Assembly: GCA_035286285.1 (NCBI GenBank)
Contig: JAYKJG010000248.1
Span: 1-18,831 of the forward strand
Direction of reading: 5' to 3'
Source: Prochlorothrix sp035286285
GTDB taxonomy: Bacteria; Cyanobacteriota; Cyanobacteriia; Prochlorotrichales; Prochlorotrichaceae
DNA: 18,831 nt
The notes below the pieces were generated by a model. The model had not been told where the DNA came from. It saw only the letters and a list, made by a program, of their open reading frames with translations, and made no database searches. Positions 6,938 through 13,058 of this stretch are shown piece after piece. How positions within the stretch are numbered: position 1 is the first letter of the stretch; every line of letters starts with the position of its first letter. Both the position numbers and the translations under genes were made by a program.

Positions 6938-7016
6938 ACAGCAAACATCGAATGATGTTTCTGTTCACTCCTCACACCACACTGCGCCTGGACTTTGTTT
7001 CAGGCGTTTCCTTTTT
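6938..7016 (+). ncRNA. yfr1: Yfr1 small regulatory RNA
   Basis: Yfr1 is a trans-acting small RNA found throughout cyanobacteria that pairs with mRNAs, including outer-membrane protein mRNAs in Prochlorococcus, through an unpaired CU-rich core. All of its parts are here in order. A 5' stem AAACATC/GATGTTT with a GAAT loop (6943-6960) comes first. The ultraconserved single-stranded core ACTCCTCACACCACACT (6967-6983) follows. A 3' stem CGCCTG/CAGGCG (6985-7006) running into a T-rich tail closes it. A promoter-like TAGAAT lies just upstream. Its place directly behind a guaB-type gene matches the location known from marine picocyanobacteria. The exact 5' end is estimated from the -10 box and may be off by a few bases. 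Confidence 0.95.
6985..7016 (+). terminator. Intrinsic terminator forming the 3' stem of Yfr1
   Basis: CGCCTG (6985-6990) pairs with CAGGCG (7001-7006) around a 10-nt loop and is followed by tttcctttttt-like sequence. It ends Yfr1 and would also stop read-through from guaB3. Confidence 0.85.
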
Positions 7017-7042
7017 AAAGCCCGATGCCTAACCCGATGGCT

Positions 7043-7076
7043 AAAAAAAACGGGGCGGGCACGGGGGCACCGCCCC
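7043..7076 (-). terminator. Intrinsic terminator of the sigma factor gene, made from a dispersed palindrome
   Basis: Read on the minus strand, GGGGCGG (7076-7070) pairs with CCGCCCC (7058-7052) around an 11-nt loop, followed by G and eight Ts (7050-7043). It lies 34 bp beyond the sigma gene stop. The stem and loop (gggcacgggggcaccgcccctac) are clearly related to the GC-rich palindrome family elsewhere in the window, so a mobile repeat seems to have supplied the terminator. Confidence 0.8.
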
Positions 7077-7109
7077 TACGGGGAGGGGTGAATTTGGAGA
7101 AAAAATGGC

Positions 7110-8066
7110 TTAACTGGCTAAATACTCGCGCACATCGCCTTTGCGCTTGCGGAGCTTGGTGAGGGCTTCCCGTTCGATTTGGCGCACCCGCTCCCGGCTA
7201 ATGTTGAGCCGATCGCCGATCTTCGCCAAGGTCATGGTTTGGCCGCTTTCCAAGCCGTAGCGCATCAGCAAAACCTGGCGCTGTTGGGGCGTGAGATCCA
7301 CCATCATTCGTTCTAGGTCTTGGCGCAGGGCGACTTGGGCGGTGAAGTCCTCCGGCGAAGGACCATCATCTTCCAGCAGTTCGCTCAGTTCCGTGTCTTG
7401 ATTGTCCCCCACCCGCAAATCCAGGGAGAGGGGCTGACGGGACTGCATCAGGTACTCCCGCACCTGCTTGGGGGTGAGTTGCACTTCTTCGGCGAGTTCG
7501 GCGATCGTGGCAGCACGGCCATACTGCTGGGAGAGTTGGCGCTGGGCTTTTTTGAGTTTGTTGAGCTTTTCGGTGATGTGGATGGGCAGGCGGATGGTGC
7601 GGCCTTTTTCGGCGATCGCCCGTGTGATGGCTTGGCGAATCCACCAGTAGGCATAGGTGGAGAAGCGGTAGCCCTTGGTGGGGTCGAATTTCTCAACGCC
7701 CCGCTGCATTCCGATCGTCCCCTCTTGGATCAGATCGAGCAAATCAACATTGCGCTTGAGGTACTTCTTCGCCACCGAGACCACCAAACGCAGGTTTGCT
7801 TCCACCATCTTGCGTTTAGCCTGTTCCCCATCACAGATCAAGCGCTGGAGATCGGTTTCTGAGAGGCTGACGTGGTTGGCCCATTCCCCCAGGGTGGGGT
7901 CGCGATCGAGATTTTCGGCTAGCTTTTCCCTTGCCGCTAGCAGCTTAGCCAGTTGCTGCACCTGTTTGCCGTAGACGATTTCCTGCTCATGGGTGAGCAG
8001 CGGAACTTTACCGATTTCTTTAAGGTAGGTGCGGACCAGATCCGTGGAGGTTGAAGGGCTTCTCAT
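7110..8066 (-). CDS. Group 2 sigma-70 family RNA polymerase sigma factor (SigB/SigD-like)
   Basis: A non-essential primary-like sigma factor of the kind cyanobacteria use for stress, dark or high-light responses. With the ATG at 8066 it has 318 residues. Region 1.2 is STDLVRTYLKEIGKVPLLTH (5-25). Region 2 runs from about 88 to 160, with ANLRLVVSVAKKYLKRNVDL, DLIQEGTIGMQRGVEKFD and the -10-melting YRFSTYAYWWIRQAITRAI. Region 3 follows to about 215. Region 4 ends the protein, with HTH TLAKIGDRLNISRERVRQIE (279-298). There is no region 1.1, which excludes the primary sigma. A TTG ten codons upstream (8096) is possible, but the extra residues look unlike the family. The closest relatives by eye are SigB/SigD; I cannot separate these without alignment. 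It converges on Yfr1. Confidence 0.95.
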   Translation of the reverse strand: MRSPSTSTDLVRTYLKEIGKVPLLTHEQEIVYGKQVQQLAKLLAAREKLAENLDRDPTLGEWANHVSLSETDLQRLICDGEQAKRKMVEANLRLVVSVAKKYLKRNVDLLDLIQEGTIGMQRGVEKFDPTKGYRFSTYAYWWIRQAITRAIAEKGRTIRLPIHITEKLNKLKKAQRQLSQQYGRAATIAELAEEVQLTPKQVREYLMQSRQPLSLDLRVGDNQDTELSELLEDDGPSPEDFTAQVALRQDLERMMVDLTPQQRQVLLMRYGLESGQTMTLAKIGDRLNISRERVRQIEREALTKLRKRKGDVREYLAS

Positions 8067-8242
8067 AATTCTTGGGGGGCAGGCAGGTGTTCTCAAAATA
8101 GCGAAGATACCAGGGTTGCGTTTGCATCACAGGTGACAAAATCACAACCCTTGGAACCCTAGGAGGCTATGCCCGAAAGCTGAGGGAGATGTCGATCGGA
8201 CTGCCAGAACTGATGGGTATGGGGAGTTGAGGGCGTATCGCT

Positions 8243-8272
8243 ACTTTACAAAATGTAGTTAAGTTTTGTTAA
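8243..8272 (-). promoter_or_regulatory. Possible sigma factor gene promoter
   Basis: On the minus strand TTAACA (8272-8267) and TAAAGT (8248-8243) are 18 bp apart, in an AT-rich patch that also holds the small palindrome TACAAAATGTA. The leader would be about 170 nt. Weak evidence; another promoter closer to the gene is possible. Confidence 0.3.
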
Positions 8273-8366
8273 CTGCTCTCATATTAGCCCATGGATCCCA
8301 AAATTGACCAGAGGGGTAACCATTGAATCTCTCCACCCCTGCCCATGGAAAAGCCCTAGGAACAGG

Positions 8367-8582
8367 TCCCTGTCACTTTGGCGGGTTCACCGATTTTGGT
8401 AGGGGCAATCCCCCTGTGGTTGCCCCGGCTGTTAATGGCCAGAGGGTCGGCACGGGGGCGCGACCCCTACCTAGCCAATTTGTTGAGGGGCGATCGCTCT
8501 GTGGTTGCTCCGGTTGTTAACGGCCAGAGGGTCGGCACGGGGGCGCGACCCCGACTGGGTGCATCTGCCAAAGTGACAGGGA
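8367..8582. mobile_element. 216-bp nonautonomous element with perfect 16-bp terminal inverted repeats
   Basis: TCCCTGTCACTTTGGC (8367-8382) is the exact reverse complement of GCCAAAGTGACAGGGA (8567-8582). Between the ends are two successive copies of the GC-rich palindrome module: a full one (8398-8471) and a partial one (8485-8555). GGGTGCAT (8557-8564) lies just inside the right end. TCACTTTGG and GGGTGCAT are also in the terminal repeats of the element at 12876-13018 and at 18755-18772, so they are one family. No transposase is encoded and I see no clear target duplication here. Confidence 0.75.
8398..8471. repeat. Dispersed GC-rich palindrome, copy 3 (inside the element)
   Basis: It starts with GGTAGGGG and ends with CCCCTACC. 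A second partial copy (8485-8555) repeats its right arm, gggtcggcacgggggcgcg, so the pair arose by duplication within the element. Confidence 0.75.
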
Positions 8583-8728
8583 GCCGCTGAGTCTTGGGGG
8601 AAGTCTGGCGATCGCGCTGCCTGGGGTAACAGCCAATGGTAGGTTTAGAGTAGGTTCAGAACAGGGGAAGTGCGCCCTCAGCGGCGATCCTGTCTAACCG
8701 CCGTCTCTATTCAGCTTTGGATTGCCCC

Positions 8729-9856
8729 ATGGCCTCTCTTTCTGCCCCCGTTCCGGTTTGCATTGTTCTGGGAACTCGCCCCGAAGCAATTAAGCTGGCC
8801 CCTGTGATCCAACAGTTCCAACAGTCGCCCCAGTTTGCCACCCAGGTGATTTTGACTGGGCAACATCGGGAAATGGTGGCCCAGGTGATGGACTGGTTTG
8901 GCTTACAGGCCCAGCATGACTTGGAAATTATGCGATCGCAGCAAACCTTAACGGATATTACCGGTCGCAGTTTGCAGGGGTTGGAGGCATTATTGCAGCA
9001 GATCCAGCCTCGCTTGGTGTTGGTTCAGGGGGATACCACCACTGCCTTTGCAGCGGCGTTGGCGGCTTTTTACCAGCAAATTCCCGTTGGCCATGTGGAG
9101 GCGGGGCTGCGGACCGACGATTTATTTAACCCCTATCCCGAAGAGGCCAACCGTCGCCTCATTTCCCAAATTGCTCAATTGCACTTTGCCCCTACGGTGC
9201 AGTCTGTGGACAATCTGCGGCGATCGGGGGTGGTAGGCACCATTTACCACACGGGTAACACCGTTATTGACGCTTTACTCTCCGTTGCGGCCCAAAACCC
9301 AACCTGTGACATTCCGGGACTCGATTGGGCCAAACATCGGGTTATTTTGGCCACGGTCCATCGGCGGGAAAACTGGGGTGCTCCTCTCCAGGACATTGGC
9401 ACCAGTTTCCTTAAAATTCTCGACACCTGCCCCGATACCGCCCTACTGTTGCCCCTCCACCGCAATCCAACGGTGCGGGAGCCGCTCCAGGCGCTCCTAG
9501 GTGAGCATCCCCGTGCTTTCCTGACGGAACCCCTGGATTATCCCGATCTAGTCGGTGCGATCCAGCGCTGTACCCTGCTGCTGACAGACTCCGGCGGACT
9601 CCAGGAAGAAGCCCCCAGCCTGGGCAAACCCGTGTTAGTGCTGCGGGAAACCACCGAGCGCCCAGAGGCCGTCACGGCGGGGACGGCTCGGTTGGTGGGC
9701 ACCGATGTTAATACTGTGGTTACGGCGGCGGTTGAATTGCTGCAAAATCCGGCGGCCTATGCTGCTATGGCCAATGCCATTAATCCCTTTGGGGATGGAA
9801 CTGCGTCCCAGCAAATTTTGGCCCATTCTCGTGATTTTTTAGGATTGGCAGCGTAA
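8729..9856 (+). CDS. wecB: UDP-N-acetylglucosamine 2-epimerase (non-hydrolysing)
   Basis: The enzyme interconverts UDP-GlcNAc and UDP-ManNAc in the cytosol, feeding ManNAc-type sugars into surface polysaccharides. With the ATG at 8729 it has 375 residues, normal for the family; a TTG four codons earlier gives a less typical start. Signatures in order: VLGTRPEAIKLAPV near the N-terminus, LTGQHREMV, VQGDTTTAFAAALAAFY, GHVEAGLRTDDLFNPYPEE with NRRLISQIA, TGNTVIDALL, TVHRREN, LLTDSGGLQEEAPSLGKPVL and RETTERPEAV, the last two making the nucleotide pocket. No other sugar genes are nearby, so its polysaccharide is unknown. The stop codon directly abuts the next ATG. Confidence 0.96.
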   Translation: MASLSAPVPVCIVLGTRPEAIKLAPVIQQFQQSPQFATQVILTGQHREMVAQVMDWFGLQAQHDLEIMRSQQTLTDITGRSLQGLEALLQQIQPRLVLVQGDTTTAFAAALAAFYQQIPVGHVEAGLRTDDLFNPYPEEANRRLISQIAQLHFAPTVQSVDNLRRSGVVGTIYHTGNTVIDALLSVAAQNPTCDIPGLDWAKHRVILATVHRRENWGAPLQDIGTSFLKILDTCPDTALLLPLHRNPTVREPLQALLGEHPRAFLTEPLDYPDLVGAIQRCTLLLTDSGGLQEEAPSLGKPVLVLRETTERPEAVTAGTARLVGTDVNTVVTAAVELLQNPAAYAAMANAINPFGDGTASQQILAHSRDFLGLAA

Positions 9857-10027
9857 ATGCCCAAGCAGCGTCGTAAATCTGATTTACCTGAGAAAATTTG
9901 CCCAGTGTGTCAGCGGCCTTTTCAGTGGCGGAAAAAGTGGAAAGACTGCTGGGATGACGTAAAGTATTGTTCGGATCGCTGTCGGCGACGGCGATCGGCT
10001 CCAAACGCTGACTCAGAACTCGCCTAA
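9857..10027 (+). CDS. DUF2256 small cysteine-rich protein
   Basis: This 56-residue protein starts at the base after the wecB stop (TAAATG), so the two are surely co-transcribed and perhaps translationally coupled. It has the family pattern KICPVCQRPFQWRKKWKDCW (13-32) followed by YCSDRCRRRR (38-46). CPVC (Cys15, Cys18) and CSDRC (Cys38, Cys42) give four cysteines able to bind zinc. It is basic at both ends, suggesting nucleic acid contact. DUF2256 proteins are widespread and of unknown function, and in other genomes often lie beside photolyase/cryptochrome-type genes; no such gene is here. Length and motifs are complete. Confidence 0.9.
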   Translation: MPKQRRKSDLPEKICPVCQRPFQWRKKWKDCWDDVKYCSDRCRRRRSAPNADSELA

Positions 10028-10050
10028 GAACTTGTCTCAGAACTTTGCAT
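10015..10050. repeat. Imperfect 12-bp tandem repeat over the DUF2256 stop codon
   Basis: agaact recurs at exact 12-bp spacing (10015, 10027 and 10039) with diverged second halves (cgccta, tgtctc, ttgcat). The DUF2256 TAA lies at the junction of the first two units. This looks like an old, decayed version of the stop-anchored repeats elsewhere in the window. Confidence 0.5.
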
Positions 10051-10064
10051 AAGGACTCTTCACG

Positions 10065-11057
10065 ATGACTTCATCTATCATGACTCCCAAACTGATCATT
10101 CACGGTGGCGCAGGTAGTTCCCTCCAAGGCAAGGGTGGCGTGGATGCGGTGCGTAAGCTGCTCTACGGCATTTTAGAGGAAACCTATCGTCTGCTGCGGG
10201 AGGGGGCAAGTGCCCAGGCGGCAGTGGTGCGGGGCTGTCAACTGCTGGAGGATGAACCGCGCTTTAATGCGGGAACGGGTTCGGTTTTGCAGTCTGATGG
10301 CCAAATTCGCATGAGTGCGGCTTTGATGGATGGCCAGCGGCAGCGCTTTAGTGGGGTCATTAATGTGTCGCGGGTGAAGAACCCGATTAATCTGGCGCTG
10401 AAGTTGCAGGACGAGGACGATCGGGTTCTTTCGGACCATGGGGCGGCTGAGTTGCTGCGAGAGTTGCAACTGCCGATTTATAACCCCCTTACGGATCTGC
10501 GGCTCAAGGAGTGGATGGAGGAGCGTCAGGGGAATTTCGGGCGATCGATGGCGGGGGTGATTGCTGAGGCCGAAGCAGGACAGTCCCAGGCTGAAAACCC
10601 GGATTCTGGTCGGGATCCGGAAGCGGGTCGCGGCACGATCGGCGTTGTGGCCCTGGACCAAAAGGGCAATCTTGCGGCGGGGACTTCCACGGGGGGTAAA
10701 GGCTTTGAGCGCATTGGGCGGGTGAGTGATTCGGCGATGCCTGCGGGGAACTATGCTAACCGCTTTGCAGGGGTGAGTTGTACGGGGATTGGCGAGGATA
10801 TTATTGAGGAGTGCCTTGCGGCCCGGATTGTGATTCGGGTGACCGATGGTCTGTCGTTGCAGACGGCCTTTGAGAAGTCGATGGCGGAATCGGGTGAAAA
10901 TCGGCGGGATTTGGGGGCGATCGGCCTCGATCGATCGGGGGTGATTGCCTGGGGTAAAACCAGTGAAGTCTTGCTGGGGGCGTACCATACCGGCGAACAG
11001 TTGGGGGATACCTTGGAACTGGAGGCGGGGGTTCAGGTCGGTCGTCTTTGCCCCTAG
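10065..11057 (+). CDS. iaaA: Isoaspartyl peptidase / plant-type L-asparaginase
   Basis: This N-terminal-nucleophile hydrolase clears isoaspartyl dipeptides from damaged proteins and hydrolyses asparagine; it matures by cutting itself into two subunits. The 330-residue precursor begins with the family block LIIHGGAGSS (10-19). FNAGTGSVLQSDG (68-79) is the oxyanion and substrate region. The autocleavage site is before Thr191 in GRGTIGVVALD, followed by GNLAAGTSTGGKGFERIGRVSDS, whose TST is the expected second-subunit active-site stretch. An acidic linker (about 165-188) rich in Ala, Glu and Gln precedes the cut, as is usual. AAGGA lies 9 bp before the ATG at 10065, which decides the start; an internal ATG is five codons later. 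No transport genes accompany it. Confidence 0.95.
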   Translation: MTSSIMTPKLIIHGGAGSSLQGKGGVDAVRKLLYGILEETYRLLREGASAQAAVVRGCQLLEDEPRFNAGTGSVLQSDGQIRMSAALMDGQRQRFSGVINVSRVKNPINLALKLQDEDDRVLSDHGAAELLRELQLPIYNPLTDLRLKEWMEERQGNFGRSMAGVIAEAEAGQSQAENPDSGRDPEAGRGTIGVVALDQKGNLAAGTSTGGKGFERIGRVSDSAMPAGNYANRFAGVSCTGIGEDIIEECLAARIVIRVTDGLSLQTAFEKSMAESGENRRDLGAIGLDRSGVIAWGKTSEVLLGAYHTGEQLGDTLELEAGVQVGRLCP

Positions 11058-11071
11058 GGTGCCTCTCCGTC

Positions 11072-11175
11072 CAGACGGGGTGCAGACGGGGTACAATCAA
11101 GCCGCACCCCCATCAAGCCGCGCCCCCATCAGCCGCGCCCCCATCAGCCGCGCCCCCATCAAGCCGCATCCCAAC
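11072..11175. repeat. Tandem repeats between iaaA and the dCMP deaminase gene
   Basis: An 11-bp unit (cagacggggtg, 11072-11093) occurs twice. From 11098 a 15-16 bp unit (caagccgcgcccccat) occurs four times plus a partial fifth copy to about 11175. The second array lies in the 5' leader of the dCMP deaminase gene. In that gene's frame it reads as a Pro/Ala/Ser repeat that is probably not translated. Confidence 0.85.
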
Positions 11176-11191
11176 CCTTCCCCAACGCCCC

Positions 11192-11725
11192 ATGACTGCC
11201 GCGCTTCGCCCCCACTGGGATGAATATTTTCTGCTGATTGCTAAATTGGTGGCGACCCGATCGACCTGCCTCGCCTGTCCTGTGGGGGCGGTGATCGTGA
11301 AAGATCGGCAAATTTTGGCAACGGGCTACAATGGTCCCCCGGCAGGGTCGCCCCACTGTACCGATCAGGGCTTTTGCTATGATTTGCTCAGCAACTGCGG
11401 TGAGAGTAAGGTGTTGCCCTCGCGATCGATCCATGCGGAGGCCAATGCGATCGCCTATGCGGCGAAATATGGGGTTTCCGTGGATGGGGCGGTGATTTAT
11501 GCCACGAAGGAGCCGTGTTTGTCCTGCCTAAAGGCGATTATTGCGGCGGGTATCCGTCAGGTTTTCTATGAAACTGCTAGCGATCGGCCTGACTATGACC
11601 CCGTGCGCAAGTCCTTTGTGGAGGCTGGCTTGGTGGAACTGCATCCCCTCCAGATTTCGCCGGAAGCGTTGGCCAAGGCGATCGATTTCCTCCAAAACTC
11701 CCATCTCAGCCAGATGCTCTCCTAA
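11192..11725 (+). CDS. comEB: dCMP deaminase / ComEB-type cytidine deaminase family protein
   Basis: A zinc-dependent deaminase that most likely converts dCMP to dUMP for thymidylate synthesis. With the ATG at 11192 it has 177 residues. The zinc site is complete: HAE (His81, Glu83 as proton shuttle) and PCLSC (Cys109, Cys112). GAVIVKDRQILATGYNGPPAG (32-52) and the HC-x-C region (SPHCTDQGFCYDLL) match the dCMP deaminase subgroup with its extra structural cysteines. An in-frame start 48 codons upstream (11048) would add a Pro/Ala-rich segment coded by the 15-bp tandem repeat; I reject it because homologues begin at HWDEYFLLIAKLVA. It is 134 bp behind iaaA, so co-transcription is uncertain. Confidence 0.9.
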   Translation: MTAALRPHWDEYFLLIAKLVATRSTCLACPVGAVIVKDRQILATGYNGPPAGSPHCTDQGFCYDLLSNCGESKVLPSRSIHAEANAIAYAAKYGVSVDGAVIYATKEPCLSCLKAIIAAGIRQVFYETASDRPDYDPVRKSFVEAGLVELHPLQISPEALAKAIDFLQNSHLSQMLS

Positions 11726-11769
11726 CTGTGTTTTGGAGCGTCTTTGATCTGCGTCTTTTGCCGACATCT

Positions 11770-11867
11770 TTTAGTCAAATAACTTTAGTCAAATAACTTT
11801 AGTCAAATAACTTTAGTCAAATAACTTTAGTCAAATAACTTTAGTCAAATAACTTTAGTCAAATAAC
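11770..11867. repeat. 14-bp tandem repeat, seven perfect copies, starting at a stop codon
   Basis: tttagtcaaataac is repeated seven times without a mismatch. The last copy overlaps the TAA stop and final codons (LFD) of the KaiB-like gene on the minus strand, and the array fills most of the 130-bp gap to the convergent dCMP deaminase gene. No spacers separate the units, so it is not a CRISPR. Confidence 0.97.
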
Positions 11868-12829
11868 TGCGCTAACTGCTCCCAGCGCTCGAAATACCCC
11901 ACAACTCGATAGGTTGGCTCTGGCCAAACCCGAATAAGCGTCGGAACGGCCTTAACTTGGTTGGATTCGGCTTGATCTGGATATTTGACAATATCCACAA
12001 CCTTCAGGGTGTAGGGCACGGCAACATGGCTTTCTAGCAGACTGTAGAGCCGTTGCAAAATCATGAGGGTGCTGGATCCATGGCCTGCAACAAAGAGCCG
12101 GAGGACGTAGCCCCGATCGCGATCGGCCTCGGTTAACGGCAAACGGGTCGCGCTTGGGGTGGCTGGGGGGGTTGGGGGTTGGTTGGGTTGGGGGTTGGTT
12201 GGCGCGGGGGAGTGGCTGGAGGGGCCAGGGGTGGGGGTCTGGGGGGTTGGGGGGTCTGAGGGCGAGGTTTCGGCTGCTGGGATCCCTAGGGCTAAAGTTT
12301 CCGAGACAGGCGGGGTATCTGGGCGGTGGGGGCTGCTAGGGGCGGTGGAGGGGAGCCACGGGGTGCTGAGGGCTGTACCAAGGTGGGTTTGGGCTAAACT
12401 GCTGCGAACTTGGGCAATTTGGTTTAAGTTCAGCACCCAATCCTGCCGTTGCCACAGTTGGGGAAACTGACGGTGATAGGCATAGAAGACCCCCACATCC
12501 TCCTGGCCTTGGGGAGCTTCCAAACAGCGCCAGGGCGGGGATGATAGCCGAAAGAGGGCATTGAGCAGGTGGCGGTAGGGAAAGCTGGGGGGGTAGGCTT
12601 CGGCGTAGATCCGGCTGCTGTGGGTTTCGGGATCCCAGTGGTAGTCGATCGTGGCCGTATACAGGGGAACCAAAAAATGGGGCGGTTCGGACAGGTGCCA
12701 AATCTCCTGAACGGCGATGCAGAGATCTAAGTGCCAGTGCTGGCGACGGCTGGGGTCGATGCTGTAGACCAAATCGCCCCCAGGGGTGAAGAGCACGATC
12801 GCCTTGTAACTTGGGGGCAGTGTCAACAT
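11855..12829 (-). CDS. KaiB-like domain protein with a novel N-terminal domain
   Basis: With the ATG at 12829 the protein has 324 residues in three parts. Residues 1-150 form an ordered domain that begins LPPSYKAIVLFTPGGDLVYS and contains FLVPLYTATIDYHWDPETH and DVGVFYAYHRQFPQLWQRQDW; I do not recognise its fold. Residues 155-235 are a Pro/Ser/Thr linker. Residues 240-324 are a thioredoxin-like KaiB/SasA-type domain: YVLRLFVAGHGSSTLMILQR, YTLKVVDIVKYPDQAESNQV and the cis-proline segment AVPTLIRVWPEP. KaiB-type domains bind KaiC or act in clock output in cyanobacteria; whether this one does is inference. An in-frame ATG 18 codons upstream (12883) lies in an inserted element and is probably not the ancestral start. 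Confidence 0.82.
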   Translation of the reverse strand: MLTLPPSYKAIVLFTPGGDLVYSIDPSRRQHWHLDLCIAVQEIWHLSEPPHFLVPLYTATIDYHWDPETHSSRIYAEAYPPSFPYRHLLNALFRLSSPPWRCLEAPQGQEDVGVFYAYHRQFPQLWQRQDWVLNLNQIAQVRSSLAQTHLGTALSTPWLPSTAPSSPHRPDTPPVSETLALGIPAAETSPSDPPTPQTPTPGPSSHSPAPTNPQPNQPPTPPATPSATRLPLTEADRDRGYVLRLFVAGHGSSTLMILQRLYSLLESHVAVPYTLKVVDIVKYPDQAESNQVKAVPTLIRVWPEPTYRVVGYFERWEQLAQLFD

Positions 12830-12867
12830 GGGATGATGGGATGGGTCAAGCGATAGAGTGAAGGCCA

Positions 12868-13026
12868 GTTCATTTGGGTGCATGTCACTTTGGCCAAGGG
12901 ACGGACTAAAGTCCGTACTACAAGCCTTTTGAGTCAGGTTAAGGGACGGACTAAAGTCCGTACTACAAGCCTTTTGAGTCAGGTTAGGGTCTGGGCTGCT
13001 CTAAAGTGAAATGCACCCGTTCATTT
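12868..13026. mobile_element. 143-bp MITE-like element with 8-bp target site duplication
   Basis: The element spans 12876-13018. Its ends GGGTGCATGTCACTTT (12876-12891) and AAAGTGAAATGCACCC (13003-13018) are 16-bp inverted repeats with one mismatch, and both are flanked by the same 8 bp, GTTCATTT (12868-12875 and 13019-13026). That is direct evidence of insertion. It encodes no protein. Inside is a perfect 45-bp tandem duplication (12896-12940 and 12941-12985), each copy holding the palindrome ACGGACTAAAGTCCGT. It sits between the divergent KaiB-like and iminopeptidase genes; without it only about 78 bp would separate them. Confidence 0.9.
12896..12985. repeat. 45-bp tandem duplication inside the MITE-like element
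   Basis: Two identical copies, each with an ACGGACT/AGTCCGT hairpin followed by ACTACAAGCC. Similar gactaaagtc-type palindromes are familiar as dispersed repeats in other cyanobacteria. Confidence 0.9.
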
Positions 13027-13058
13027 AAGATTCACATAAGATTCACGACAGACTTACG

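Larger units (their letters stand above)
8097..8728. other. Spacer between divergent sigma and wecB genes
   Basis: No gene is supported. The left part (8097-8330) should hold the sigma promoter; the middle is occupied by an inverted-repeat element (8367-8582); the last 145 bp before wecB show no clear promoter or structure. Confidence 0.5.

Noticed and set aside
7320..7862. 180-codon open frame antisense to the sigma factor gene
   Set aside because: It is a mirror of the highly conserved sigma gene caused by its GC-rich third positions.
8125..8150. CRP-type operator near the sigma gene (GTGA...TCAC)
   Set aside because: The half-sites are 5 bp apart, not the 6 bp needed for the TGTGA-N6-TCACA consensus.
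10173..11096. 307-codon open frame antisense to iaaA
   Set aside because: The iaaA reading frame is fully conserved with all catalytic motifs; the opposite frame has no protein features.
11048..11191. 48-codon N-terminal extension of the dCMP deaminase
   Set aside because: It is coded by a 15-bp tandem repeat (PPSAA units) and homologues begin at the internal ATG.
11770..11867. CRISPR array
   Set aside because: Units are 14 bp and directly adjacent with no spacers; it is a simple tandem repeat.
12154..12470. Gly/Trp/Val-rich open frames on the plus strand
   Set aside because: They are complements of the Pro/Ser/Thr linker of the KaiB-like gene.
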